A DNA stretch of 64,000 bases from Burkholderiaceae bacterium. GTDB lineage: Bacteria > Pseudomonadota > Gammaproteobacteria > Burkholderiales > Burkholderiaceae_C. A program made the translations under genes and the position numbers. Positions 8,601 to 17,526 of this stretch are shown in pieces (within the stretch, counting starts at the first letter, position 1; each line of letters opens with the position of its first letter). The notes below the pieces were generated by a model. That model saw nothing but the letters and a program-made list of their open reading frames with translations, was not told where the DNA came from and did not search any database. The stretch covers positions 992,001 through 1,056,000 of the forward strand of contig JAHCKM010000002.1 of assembly GCA_026125795.1 (NCBI GenBank). Reading direction: 5' to 3'.

Positions 8601-9077
8601 ATCTGCTTGCGCGAGGCGGTGCCCAACGCGCGCCTGCGCCAGGCCAACTGCTACACGTCGAGCTCCGATGCGGCGTTCAGCGATCGCCTCGATGCGCAGC
8701 AGCGCTACGACGCCGTGCGCAGCGGCGCGGTCGAGGTCGAAGGCGGCTGGCGCGTCTATTCCAGCGGCGCCGGCATCGCGGTGCGCCTGGTGCGCGAGCG
8801 CCTGCTGGGGCTGCGCCTGCGCCATGACACGCTCGGCATCGATCCGGTGTTGCCGCGTTCGCTCGACGGGCTGCAGGCGCGCGTGGCTCTGCCGGGTCGC
8901 GCCCTGACGCTGCACTACCGCGTCGGCCCGCATGGGCATGGACCGATCGCGGTGCACTGCAACGGCCGCACAGCGGCGTTCGAGCGCGAAGACAACCCGT
9001 ACCGCAGCGGCGGTGTCGTGCTGCCGCTGCAGGACCTGCGCGAAGGCGACAATCACATCGAGATCGAGCTGGGCTGA
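5613..9077 (+). CDS. Large GH94-like glycoside phosphorylase (GH36-type domain protein)
   Basis: A 1154-residue protein related to cellobiose/laminaribiose-type phosphorylases (GH94, GH149 or GH161 group), which cleave beta-glucosides with phosphate. An N-terminal beta-sandwich region (about 1-320) precedes an (alpha/alpha)6 barrel. The barrel shows GGWGTRDVCQGP at about 660-671, DGDWPQWF near 702, and GHGDWND at 798-804, which contains the DWND motif of the catalytic acid in GH94. There is no signal peptide, so it is cytosolic. It starts with GTG and lacks a clear Shine-Dalgarno. It is about 300 residues longer than cellobiose phosphorylase. Residues about 423-436 are encoded by an inserted palindromic repeat. 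The substrate is unknown; the family call is firm, the subfamily is not. Confidence 0.75.
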   Translation: MSAPVSLRLASPSGLAVHLNANGSVRRIDCGDVTVNAFLGNELEGGPANLYLRRHGAQVEWTALLGPRSPGAASLDEQSLQVAGDWAGIRFRLRLVLARSAPAWFWHVALENATPRAQTVDLVCAQDIALAHYGTVRLNEYYLSQYVDHTPLQHAARGVVLAVRQNLAVGGRHPWLVTGSLRRADSFCTDALQLHGLATRSGGPPAALGSVRLPGVRRQHEHSMAVLQDAPLTLAAGARATLGFFAWFEGDHRGASGDGDLGFVERALSLPEAAAPPGAHGAPAARAATLFSDAPLLPALDLAAAELAAHFGHDRHAVEEAGGRLLSFFGPDSAHVVLPAKERASLRPHGQILRTGDRLVPDEASLTSTVWMGGVFHSMVTQGHVSINRFLSTTHSYLGLFRSHGLRLFVERSPHGRSEGDQSPSGGRVRSTQGGQLDGSWFLLGEPSAFEMTPSGARWLYRHEDGLLEVRSAAAVDRHELWLTARVLQGAPCRFLVSNHVALDGDDGSIDRPATWRRDGPGVVVACRPDSELGRRFPQGTFRIDATPDTTIEQIGGDELLFTDGRSRRQPFVVLVTAPGPSMGLRITGQLVAAAPLQIAAVPPADAAVAARFWRDMTALSLEAPAAPDAARVVAILPWFAHDALIHYLAPRGLEQYSGGGWGTRDVCQGPVELLLSLGHTQPVRALLRQVWCNQNPDGDWPQWFQFFERERAIRAADSHGDIVFWPLLALAQYLLASGDGALLDETLPFFHPDGDGAAERGRVLAHVERATVLAHVERALALIDRRVIPGTRLAAYGHGDWNDSLQPADPALAGQLCSAWTVTLHVQMLDTLAQALRHVGRAPLAARLEAARNAIRDDFQRLLLHDGVVAGYAHFRAPGDVALWLHPSDRATGLRYSLLPMVHGILSNLFTREQALRHVELIGRHLLGSDGARLFDRPLPYHGGLQRHFQRAETSTFFGREIGLMYMHAHLRWAEALAHLGDAEGAWHALRLCNPICLREAVPNARLRQANCYTSSSDAAFSDRLDAQQRYDAVRSGAVEVEGGWRVYSSGAGIAVRLVRERLLGLRLRHDTLGIDPVLPRSLDGLQARVALPGRALTLHYRVGPHGHGPIAVHCNGRTAAFEREDNPYRSGGVVLPLQDLREGDNHIEIELG
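6880..6919 (+). repeat. CCCCCTCGGGGGG palindromic repeat inserted in frame in the phosphorylase gene
   Basis: A 40-bp copy of an intergenic repeat family sits inside the coding sequence: CCCCCTCGGGGGG, then a hairpin GGGTGC-GCA-GCACCC, then AAGGGGGCCA. The reverse complement matches the element at 45757-45795 almost base for base outside the hairpin stem. The reading frame stays open through it and gains about 14 residues rich in Ser, Gly and Arg. It has the same orientation relative to transcription as the copies at 34.4 and 45.8 kb. Confidence 0.85.
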
Positions 9078-9112
9078 CCAAGGCCGGCTCACCACAACCA
9101 GCGAAGAAGCCA

Positions 9113-10081
9113 ATGAGCCATCGCATCGTCTTTCTCGACCGCGCCACCATCGCGCCGCAAATCCGCCTGCGCCCGCCGTCGTTCGCGCACGAGTGGATCG
9201 AGCACGCCGAGACGCGCGCCGATCAGGTGCTGGAGCGCCTGGCCGGCGCGTCGATCGCCGTCACGAACAAGGTGCCGATCCGCGGCGCCGTGCTTGAGCG
9301 CCTGCCGGCGCTCAAGCTGATCGCGGTGGCGGCCACCGGCACCGACTGCGTCGACAAGGCGGCCTGCGCCGCGCGCGGCGTGCTGGTGAGCAACATCCGC
9401 GGCTATGCGGTCAACACCGTGCCCGAGCACACCTTTGCGCTGATCCTGGCGCTGCGGCGCAACGTGGTGGCCTACCGCGAGTCGGTGCTGGCGGGGCGCT
9501 GGCAGCAGGCCGGCCAGTTCTGCTTCTTCGACCATCCGATCCGCGACCTGCGCGGCGCGCGGCTCGGCATCATCGGCGAAGGCGTGCTCGGCCAGCGCGT
9601 GGCCGAGATCGCGCGCGCCTTCGGCATGCTGCCGATGTTTGCGGCGCACAAGGGCAAGAGCGGGCTCGGGCCGCTGTACACGCCGTGGCAGGAGGTACTC
9701 GAGACGAGCGACGTGATCACGCTGCACTCGCCGCTGACGCCGGAGACGCGCGGCATGATCGGCACGCCGGAGTTCGAGGCGATGGGGCGCCGCCCGTTGC
9801 TGGTGAACACCGCGCGCGGCGGCCTGGTCGACGAGGCCGCGCTGGTGCGCGCGCTCGACGCCGGGCTGATCAGTGGCGCCGGCTTCGACGTGGTCGACGG
9901 CGAGCCGCCCCGGCCCGACAACCCGCTGATGCGCGCTGCCGCGCGCCCCAACGTGATCCTCACGCCGCACGTGGCATGGGCCTCCGACGAGGCACAGCAA
10001 ACGCTGGCCGATCAGTTGATCGACAACATCGAGAACTTCGTCGCTGGCCGGCCGAGCAACCGCGTCGAAGGCGCATTCTGA
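9113..10081 (+). CDS. D-isomer-specific 2-hydroxyacid dehydrogenase (glycerate dehydrogenase/hydroxypyruvate reductase type)
   Basis: A 322-residue NAD(P)-dependent dehydrogenase that reduces 2-oxoacids to D-2-hydroxyacids or the reverse. The Rossmann motif GEGVLG is at 155-160. The catalytic Arg-Glu-His set is R235 (NTARGG), E264 and H286 (TPHVAW). The closest family impression is glycerate dehydrogenase/hydroxypyruvate reductase, with VAATGTDCVD at about 72-81. It lies 35 nt after the phosphorylase on the same strand, so co-transcription is likely though a metabolic link is not obvious. Confidence 0.88.
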   Translation: MSHRIVFLDRATIAPQIRLRPPSFAHEWIEHAETRADQVLERLAGASIAVTNKVPIRGAVLERLPALKLIAVAATGTDCVDKAACAARGVLVSNIRGYAVNTVPEHTFALILALRRNVVAYRESVLAGRWQQAGQFCFFDHPIRDLRGARLGIIGEGVLGQRVAEIARAFGMLPMFAAHKGKSGLGPLYTPWQEVLETSDVITLHSPLTPETRGMIGTPEFEAMGRRPLLVNTARGGLVDEAALVRALDAGLISGAGFDVVDGEPPRPDNPLMRAAARPNVILTPHVAWASDEAQQTLADQLIDNIENFVAGRPSNRVEGAF

Positions 10082-10093
10082 AGCCGCAGACCG

Positions 10094-10180
10094 CTCGAGC
10101 CCACCTCGGGCCGCGTGCTGATCGACGGCGTGGAGGCCGCTGCGCCGGCCCTGTTGCCGTTGCGCCGGCGGTACCCGGGG
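10094..10180 (+). pseudogene. ABC-transporter ATPase remnant
   Basis: Just after the dehydrogenase stop, one frame reads LEPTSGRVLIDGVEAAAP and then LPLRRR, without a start codon or Walker A motif. This matches the stretch between Walker A and the Q-loop in osmoprotectant-type (OpuA/OpuC) ATPases, where IEPTSGxVLIDG is followed by LRRRIGY. About 29 codons remain, truncated at both ends. I read it as the scar of a deleted transporter gene. Confidence 0.5.
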
Positions 10181-10223
10181 CGGCGTGCACAATGCGCCCC
10201 ATCCCGAGCCGGCGCCTGCAACC

Positions 10224-10544
10224 ATGGACCTGAAGCTGCCCATATCGATCGTCGACGAACTCAGCGAAGACGAGGTGCGCGCCGAAGGCGAGCTCGATCT
10301 CGCCAGCGGCGAGATCCGCAACGTGCGCTACCAGGCCTACGACAGCACCGCCGATGGTTTTCCGGCGGCGCGCGAGGACTATGAGTTCACCGTCGGCATC
10401 CTGCACAGCGGCGGACGCGAGGTGGAGTTCCGCATCGAGGCCGACGCGCTGCGCGGCCGCTACTCGGTGACGCCGAGCGAGCTGCTGGAGCTCAAGGGCC
10501 GGGCCGCCAAGCTGTTCAGCCAGCGTCCGCCCAAGCTGCACTGA
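10224..10544 (+). CDS. Conserved hypothetical small acidic protein
   Basis: A 106-residue soluble protein rich in Glu and Asp, with alternating beta-like segments (IRNVRYQAY, YEFTVGILHSGGREVEFRIEAD) and a C-terminal helix ending in a basic tail. I do not recognise a family. ATG 10224 is chosen over ATG 10185 because the upstream 13 codons are low in information and the conserved-looking part begins with MDLKLPIS. It is followed closely by the convergent dodecin gene. No function can be offered. Confidence 0.65.
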   Translation: MDLKLPISIVDELSEDEVRAEGELDLASGEIRNVRYQAYDSTADGFPAAREDYEFTVGILHSGGREVEFRIEADALRGRYSVTPSELLELKGRAAKLFSQRPPKLH

Positions 10545-10565
10545 AGCGCCGGCAGCCGCCCGGGC

Positions 10566-10775
10566 TCACGCGTCGAGCGTGAAGCCCGCCTTGATGGTGA
10601 CCTGCCAGTGGGCCACCTTGCCGTCCACCACGTGGCCGCGCGTTTCTTCCACCTTGAACCACTGGATGTGGCGCACCGTCTGATGGGCCTTGCTCAGCGC
10701 CACCTGAACGGCGTCTTCGATGCCGACGGTGGAGGACCCGACGAGTTCCAGCATCTTGTACACGTGGTTGGTCAC
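10566..10775 (-). CDS. Dodecin (flavin-binding dodecamer)
   Basis: A 69-residue dodecin, a small protein that forms hollow dodecamers and stores or buffers flavin in the cytosol. It shows the family pattern: VYKMLELVGSS at the start, the flavin-stacking tryptophan in IQWFKVEETRG at about 38-48, and the closing strand HWQVTIKAGF. Length is typical. It is the last gene of a minus-strand series after the PilZ gene, with a 52-nt gap. Confidence 0.95.
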   Translation of the reverse strand: MTNHVYKMLELVGSSTVGIEDAVQVALSKAHQTVRHIQWFKVEETRGHVVDGKVAHWQVTIKAGFTLDA

Positions 10776-10827
10776 GATGGCGCTCCTTCAGGTTGCCGCC
10801 GGTGGCGAATTCGGTGCGGACGGCTGC

Positions 10828-11193
10828 TCAGATGGTCTGTGTCGGCTTGGACGACTGCATCTGCGTGCCGAGCAGCGCTTCGATCTTCAGCTTGAGATGG
10901 CGCACCTTCTCGTCGTTGGGGAAACTCACCGCCACGCCCTGCGTGCGGCCGCCGGCGGCATTGGCCGGCGTGATCCACGCCACCTTGCCGGCCACCGGGT
11001 AGCGCTGCGGATCGTCCGGCAGCGTCAGCAGCAGGTAGACGTCGTCGCCGATCTTGTAGTTGCGGATGCTGGGCACGAAGATGCCGCCGTTGGCGAGGAT
11101 CGGCACGTAGGCCGCGTACAGCGCACCCTTCTCGCGGAACACGAGCTGGATCACGCTGGGCCGCAGAGCGGCGTTGCGAATGGCGTCGTTCAT
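10828..11193 (-). CDS. pilZ: PilZ domain protein (type IV pilus assembly PilZ type)
   Basis: A 121-residue single-domain PilZ protein like the Pseudomonas PilZ needed for type IV pilus biogenesis. It begins with RPSVIQLVFREKGALYAAYVPILANGGIFV and has the KVAWITP and GVAVSF strands. The RxxxR c-di-GMP-binding motif is not evident, as in the original PilZ, which does not bind c-di-GMP. The gene usually follows holB in related genomes; here it lies behind a membrane hydrolase, so the context gives no extra support. Confidence 0.88.
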   Translation of the reverse strand: MNDAIRNAALRPSVIQLVFREKGALYAAYVPILANGGIFVPSIRNYKIGDDVYLLLTLPDDPQRYPVAGKVAWITPANAAGGRTQGVAVSFPNDEKVRHLKLKIEALLGTQMQSSKPTQTI

Positions 11194-11227
11194 GCGCCCA
11201 CTGTCGCCATCTGAAGAGCCGAAGTCG

Positions 11228-11241
11228 GTTCAATATTGAAC
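11228..11241. promoter_or_regulatory. 14-bp AT-rich palindrome upstream of pilZ
   Basis: GTTCAATATTGAAC is a perfect 14-bp palindrome that contains the stop codon of the membrane hydrolase gene and lies 34 bp before the pilZ start. It stands out in GC-rich DNA and could be a binding site for a repressor, but no partner is known. Confidence 0.4.
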
Positions 11242-13860
11242 GCGCTGGCATTCAGTGCTGGCGGGAGGGTCAAGCGCGGTCTGCGACACGGCGCCAGGGC
11301 GCAGCAGCGCCATGATGAGCGCGCGCACCGTGGCCTGCTCGGGCTCGAAGTAGTGCGTGTGCGCGTCGGGCCCGATGCACACGTCGCGCCGGTCGTCTGC
11401 GTGCACGATGGGTTGGTCGAAGGCGCTCGACGCTGCGTCCAGCGGCAGCGCGCCGCCGCTGCTCCACAGCCAGCGCCCCACGTAGTCGGCCGCGCCCCAG
11501 GCGTTGAACCAGCGGCGCACACCGAGCTGCGCCGGCTCGGGGTCGCACGCCCAGCCGTACGCGGCCGGAAAACGCTGCGCATAAAGCTGTCGCAGCGGGC
11601 AGCCGACGGTCAGCAGATCGATCTGCACCGTCTCCAGCGCCGCACCGAGCGCGTCCAGCGGGCCCGCGCCCTTGCCGTCGGTGCGCTCGCCGCGGCCCTC
11701 GCGCAGGCGATCGGCATCCTCGCGCAGCGCCCCGCGATGCTGCAGGTAGCACAACAGGTCGGCGGTGATCACCGTGCCCTGGCTGTGGGCGACGATCACC
11801 ACGCGCCGGAAGCCCTGTGCGATCACGTGCCGCAACAGCGCGACATACCGCTCGACGATGCGCACGCGCGGGATCGCCTCGCGTGGAAACTCGCGGAAGT
11901 GCACGTCGACGTCGAGTGCCGCGTCGAGCGGCACGCGCACCGCGCGCAGCCGCTTGGCGGTGACGCGCCCCAGGGCCAGCAGGCCGGTGGTGGTGCCCGC
12001 CACCGCGATCACCAGCGCCTGCAGCACGTCGGCCGACCAGCCGCGCAGCACGTTGGCCATCCACGACAACGAGCTCCACGGCGGGCTCCAGACCAAGCGC
12101 AGCAGCGAGTCAAGCAGCAGCGTGGCCCCGATCACCATGCCGGCCAGCGCGATCCAGCTGCCCCAGCCGAGCAGCCGGTCCATCGCGCGGTAGCCGCGCG
12201 CCAGCCAGTGGCCGATCGAGCTCGCCCGTCGATAGCGCCACAGCTTCAGCTCCGCGGCCAGGCAGGGCGCGAGCACGACGACGACGAAGCCGATCACCAT
12301 CGACAACATCAATGCCACCAGCGCAAAGGTTTCGGTGCTGCCGGCCAGGCGTTCGCTGAACCAGCTGCAACCGTCGCCGCCGGCGTCCTGCGTGCCGAAG
12401 AAGAAGGGCGGATACGCCACCGGCTTCAAACGGGTGCACAACGGCCCGCTGACCAGGGCCCACGCCGCCGTCGAGAAGACGACGAACGCGCCGAGCGATG
12501 CGAACAGGCCGAGCCTGCCGGTGCGGATCACGTGCCGAACGGCGTCGGCATCGGGGCGCTGCCGGGCGGCGACGCCGGCGCGCCAGCCGAGGCCCACCAC
12601 CGCCGCGCAGGCGATGGCCAGCATCACCCACAGCATCATCTGCGCGAGCAGCACCAGCTCGGCCGTGCGCATCGCACCCACCAGCCAGCCCGTGGCGCCA
12701 TGCAGGCCGTCGTGCGTGATCGCGCCCCACCCGATGCAGGCCGCGGTGACCATGCCGAACGCGAGGCCGAAGCCGAGCACCGCACGAAAGCGCTTCTCCC
12801 AATAACGCAGCGCCCACACATAACCCACGGCCAGCGGCAGCAGCACCGCGCCGATCATCAGGCCCACGGGCGGGCCGGCACCGGTGGGCGGCAGCGCTTG
12901 CGCCAGCGGCCGCACGACGCCCACCACCATCACGCCGAGCACCACGATGCCGACGAGGCAGCCGTAGACCCACGGCCGCGACTTGGCCACGCGAGCGGTC
13001 CAGGCCGCCGCCCCGACGGCCACGAGCAGGCTCACCGCATACGCCACGCCGCGTGCGTGCGCGGCCACCGTCGAGGCCAGCACCACCACGAGCGCGCACA
13101 TCACAAGCTGCAGCATCAGCGTGGCGAGCGCGCGCGTGTAGATCTGGTCGGCCACCCGGTGCCAGCGCGCGAGGCGGGCCAGCGACGCCGGTGCGCCCGG
13201 TTCGGCGGCAAACATGCCCACGGCCTGGCCGCCGATGCGCACCAGGTTGAACAGCAGCGTGAACAGCTCGGCCACGATCTGCGGCACGAAGCCCGGAAGG
13301 CGCGACAGATCGGCCCAGTACATCTCGAACACCGTGCACGGCAGCCCGGGTGCCGCCCGGCCCTCGGGCACGACGGTGAAGCGTGCCGCGGTGTGCACCG
13401 CTCGATCGGTGGCGCCGGCATCGATGCGCGCCTGGTCGGTCTTGGCGATCAGGAAATCGGTGAAGCGCGCTCCGAGCGGCACGCGGTTGTCGGCCGCGGC
13501 GCTGCTGGGCAGCGGCTGGGGCCGTTGCGGCCGGCGGCCGGTGGCCATCTCGGAGTCGGCGCCGCCGAGACGCGGATCGAGGAAGTCGCTGCGCAGCGCG
13601 TGAAAGAACGACTTGCGCATCGCCTGCCACATGCTGTCGGCCGACCAGCGCTGGTAGCCGACTGCCGGCTCGCACGGCTCGACCTGCAGCGTCACGTCGT
13701 GCCGCGCCACCGAGCCGTGCATCTCGAGCGCAAGCTGAGTGGCCACCGCCTCCGCCGTCTCGCCACGCGGCTGGTCGGCCACGCCATGCACCACGATGAC
13801 GGCCACCGGCGCGTCGCCGGCGCTCGGGGCGGCCTCGGAACTTGCCGTGGTGCGACTCAT
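11230..13860 (-). CDS. Integral membrane alpha/beta-hydrolase-like protein
   Basis: An 876-residue protein with a split layout. The N-terminus carries VIVVHGVADQPRG (about 19-31), typical of an alpha/beta hydrolase oxyanion region. A central portion (about 210-620) contains roughly ten hydrophobic segments. The C-terminal part has a nucleophile elbow VIVAHSQGT at about 690, so serine hydrolase chemistry is plausible, with substrate in or at the inner membrane. The start MSRTTASSE at 13860 is used because the longer frame would cross the divergent rtcB gene. No precise function is known to me. Confidence 0.7.
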   Translation of the reverse strand: MSRTTASSEAAPSAGDAPVAVIVVHGVADQPRGETAEAVATQLALEMHGSVARHDVTLQVEPCEPAVGYQRWSADSMWQAMRKSFFHALRSDFLDPRLGGADSEMATGRRPQRPQPLPSSAAADNRVPLGARFTDFLIAKTDQARIDAGATDRAVHTAARFTVVPEGRAAPGLPCTVFEMYWADLSRLPGFVPQIVAELFTLLFNLVRIGGQAVGMFAAEPGAPASLARLARWHRVADQIYTRALATLMLQLVMCALVVVLASTVAAHARGVAYAVSLLVAVGAAAWTARVAKSRPWVYGCLVGIVVLGVMVVGVVRPLAQALPPTGAGPPVGLMIGAVLLPLAVGYVWALRYWEKRFRAVLGFGLAFGMVTAACIGWGAITHDGLHGATGWLVGAMRTAELVLLAQMMLWVMLAIACAAVVGLGWRAGVAARQRPDADAVRHVIRTGRLGLFASLGAFVVFSTAAWALVSGPLCTRLKPVAYPPFFFGTQDAGGDGCSWFSERLAGSTETFALVALMLSMVIGFVVVVLAPCLAAELKLWRYRRASSIGHWLARGYRAMDRLLGWGSWIALAGMVIGATLLLDSLLRLVWSPPWSSLSWMANVLRGWSADVLQALVIAVAGTTTGLLALGRVTAKRLRAVRVPLDAALDVDVHFREFPREAIPRVRIVERYVALLRHVIAQGFRRVVIVAHSQGTVITADLLCYLQHRGALREDADRLREGRGERTDGKGAGPLDALGAALETVQIDLLTVGCPLRQLYAQRFPAAYGWACDPEPAQLGVRRWFNAWGAADYVGRWLWSSGGALPLDAASSAFDQPIVHADDRRDVCIGPDAHTHYFEPEQATVRALIMALLRPGAVSQTALDPPASTECQRVQY

Positions 13861-13935
13861 CCGAACCAGTATCGTCCGGCCTTGGCGCGCGCAGCCACCC
13901 CTAGGAGTGCCGCGGCCATCCCACGCAGGCGGTTG

Positions 13936-15153
<1,218 letters not shown>

Positions 15154-15540
15154 GGCCGGACGAGGAACAGTCCCTGCGGACTGTTCCTCGCCTGCCGAAC
15201 CGCCCGAGCTCTGCGAGGGCGTGGGGCAAGGCCGGACGAGGAACAGCCGCGCGCCTGCAGGCGCGCGGCCCTTCGCCAGGCACGCGACAGCACGCAGGTG
15301 CTGTCGCGTGTCCGGGCTCAGTCCCTGCGGACTGTTCCTCGCCTGCCGAACCGCCCGAGCTCTGCGAGGGCGTGGGGCAAGGCCGGACGAGGAACAGCCG
15401 CGCGCCTGCATGCGCGCGGCCCTTCGCCAGGCACGCGACAGCACGCAGGTGCTGTCGCGTGTCCGGGCTCAGTCCCTGCGGACTGTTCCTCGCCTGCCGA
15501 ACCGCCCGAGCTCTGCAAAGGCGTGGGGGACGCCGCACCG
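15154..15540 (+). repeat. 151-bp tandem repeat of hairpins after rtcB (about 2.4 copies)
   Basis: Between rtcB and the ParA-like gene a 151-bp unit repeats. The sequence at 15181 recurs at 15332 and 15483, and that at 15228 recurs at 15379. Each unit has three long perfect hairpins: GAGGAACAGTCC with loop CTGC (first copy at 15162-15189), GCCGCGCGCC with loop TGCA (15246-15269), and ACGCGACAGCAC with loop GCAG (15282-15309). The third is flanked by TTCGCCAGGC and GTCCGGGCTC, the flanks of the dispersed cassette seen at 34.5 and 47.1 kb. The remaining 84 nt up to the next gene show no feature I can name. Long ORFs over this region are artefacts. Confidence 0.92.
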
Positions 15541-15624
15541 CTCAAGTGGCCCGAGGGCGCGGGCAAGGTCCGACCCGCGCCATGCACAATTCAGCACCTC
15601 GCCACCGCGCCACGCCCCATCGCC

Positions 15625-16353
15625 ATGCAGATCCCCACCCTCGAACAAGACGCCACGTCGGTCATCCACCTCATCGGCGGGGAAAAAGGCGGAGTCGGCA
15701 AGTCGATGATGGCGCGCGTGCTGGCGCAGTACTTCATCGACCGCGAGTGGCCCTTCGTCGGTTTCGACACCGACCGCTCGCACGGGTCGCTGCGGCGCTT
15801 CTACTCCGACTACGCATCGGAGGCGCTGGTCGACCAGTACGAGGCGCTCGACCGCATCGTCGAGGCGGCGCTGGCGCGCGCCGGCGTGCGCGTGCTGGTC
15901 GACCTGGCCGCGCAGACGCACGATCCCCTGGTCAAGTGGATGGATGAGTCCGGCGTGCTCGACATGGGCAACATCTCGGGCTTCACGCTCAAGTACTGGC
16001 ACGTGATGGACAGCGGCCGCGACTCGATCGATCTGCTGGCCAAGCTGCTCGATCGGTTTGGCCACCGCGTGCACTACGTGGTGGTGCGCAACCAGCTGCG
16101 CGGCAGCGATTTCACGATGCTGGAGAAGTCGGGTCAGCTCGAGCGTGCCTCCACGCTTGGCGCCAAGGTGATCGACCTCAAGCAGCTGCACACCCCGCTG
16201 GTGCAGAAGATCGACGCGCGCAACAGCAGCTTCTGGGCCGCGAAGAACACCACGTCGGCCACCACCGGCCCGGTGCTGGGCATCATGGAACGCCAGCGCC
16301 TGAAGCTGTGGCTTAACCACGCCTACGGCGAGGTGGACAAGGCCGGCCCCTGA
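15625..16353 (+). CDS. ParA-like MinD/SIMIBI-class ATPase (orphan)
   Basis: A 242-residue P-loop ATPase with the deviant Walker A motif GEKGGVGKSM at 19-28 and an FDTDRS segment at about 43-48. Such proteins position plasmids, chromosomes or other cargo by ATP-driven patterning. No parB gene or parS-like site is visible nearby, so it is an orphan. The C-terminal half (VRNQLRGSDF, KQLHTPLVQKID) is unlike canonical ParA and resembles mobilization-associated ParA-like proteins; that comparison is tentative. ATG 15625 is the first codon after the repeat region that fits. Confidence 0.75.
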   Translation: MQIPTLEQDATSVIHLIGGEKGGVGKSMMARVLAQYFIDREWPFVGFDTDRSHGSLRRFYSDYASEALVDQYEALDRIVEAALARAGVRVLVDLAAQTHDPLVKWMDESGVLDMGNISGFTLKYWHVMDSGRDSIDLLAKLLDRFGHRVHYVVVRNQLRGSDFTMLEKSGQLERASTLGAKVIDLKQLHTPLVQKIDARNSSFWAAKNTTSATTGPVLGIMERQRLKLWLNHAYGEVDKAGP

Positions 16354-16402
16354 GGCGCGGTCACTGCCGCGCACGGCCCAGCGGCCGCGCGCGGCGCGAG
16401 GC

Positions 16403-17419
16403 TCAGCCCGCGGCGGACATCGACGACGCCTGCGCCGCCGGCGACGCCTCGATCCGACGGCCTTCGATGAATTGCTTCATGCGCTCCAGGTCGTCCTCGA
16501 ACTCCTGCTTCGGGTTGGCGCCCAGCAGGGACGACACCGCCTGGCCCATCGCGCCCACCGGGGGCCGGTAAGCCAGCCGCACCGCCACGCGGGTGCCGCT
16601 GCCTTCGGGCACCAGCGTCACGCGGCCGCTGTTGTGCACCGTACTGCCGGGTTCGCTTTCCCAGGCCAGCTCGCTCGGGCGTTGCATGTGCGCCACCGAC
16701 TGGAACTGCACACCGATGCCCGCCGGCCCGCGCACCGTCCACTGCGAACGATCGCCGCCGAGCGGCTTCACGCTCTTCACGTTGGACATGAAGCGCGGGA
16801 AGTTCTCGTGGTCGGCCCAGCAGTCGAACACCTGCTCGATCGGGGCGTTGATGTACAGCGTGCGTTCCAGGCTGATGGTGCCGCTTTCGTCGGCACCGAT
16901 CTTGTGCCGCAGGCGCTCGCTGCCGCCGTAACGCTGCAGCGCATACATGCCGGCGCCGACCGCGGCTGCGGCAAGAATCACCCCGCGTGCCGTCGGCGCG
17001 CCGGCGCCGTCGGCGTGTGCGGTGTCGTGCAGATCGTTCCATTGCTCGTGCGCCTCGCGGCGCGCCTGGCCCGGCAGCCGGCGCGCGCGCGTCACCGCCT
17101 GGTGCATCAGGTCGCTGGCGCGATCCACCGCGGCATGCAGCTTGCCGGCGGCGCTGCTCATGGCGCCATCGGCAGCCTGTTCGGCGCTCATTGACAGGCG
17201 GCCGATCGACTCCTGCGTCGGCTCCGGCAGCATGTCGCGCAGCCGCGTGGCCGAGGTGCTGACCAACCGCGAGCCGGCGTCGAGCGCCGACTGGCCGGCG
17301 GCCACCAGCGCCGTGCGGCGCCGCGGCGAAGACAGCGCGTAGGCCAACAAGGCACCCACGCCGATCGCCACGATCAGCAGCGGCGTGTTGATGGATCTGT
17401 GGGTCGGATACTGTTGCAT
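16403..17419 (-). CDS. SRPBCC family (polyketide cyclase/dehydrase-like) membrane-anchored protein
   Basis: A 338-residue protein. A short hydrophobic segment near residues 11-27 likely anchors it. A helical, Ala-rich region follows, then a second hydrophobic stretch at about 140-155, and a C-terminal START/SRPBCC ligand-binding domain (about 180-310; ERTLYINAPIEQVFDCWADHENFPRFMSNV). Proteins of this build are common in proteobacteria near stress genes, with no defined ligand. ATG 17419 is chosen over an upstream in-frame ATG because AGGAG lies ten bases before it. Confidence 0.75.
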   Translation of the reverse strand: MQQYPTHRSINTPLLIVAIGVGALLAYALSSPRRRTALVAAGQSALDAGSRLVSTSATRLRDMLPEPTQESIGRLSMSAEQAADGAMSSAAGKLHAAVDRASDLMHQAVTRARRLPGQARREAHEQWNDLHDTAHADGAGAPTARGVILAAAAVGAGMYALQRYGGSERLRHKIGADESGTISLERTLYINAPIEQVFDCWADHENFPRFMSNVKSVKPLGGDRSQWTVRGPAGIGVQFQSVAHMQRPSELAWESEPGSTVHNSGRVTLVPEGSGTRVAVRLAYRPPVGAMGQAVSSLLGANPKQEFEDDLERMKQFIEGRRIEASPAAQASSMSAAG

Positions 17420-17526
17420 CGCGCGACTCCTCGATGGATGAGGCTGCTTGCGGGCAACCGGCATTCCCACGCCCGGCCGACCGCGCGGGGCAATGGCCCG
17501 GCATCGCGCTTGCCGCTGCGGCAGGC

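Noticed and set aside
11236..13935. Long plus-strand ORF running opposite the membrane hydrolase into rtcB
   Set aside because: His/Arg/Gln-rich shadow of the minus-strand gene, a usual effect of high GC third positions; only the rtcB part is real.
15154..15540. CRISPR-like array
   Set aside because: The repeat unit is 151 bp and identical throughout, there are no unique spacers of 30-40 bp, and no cas gene is nearby.
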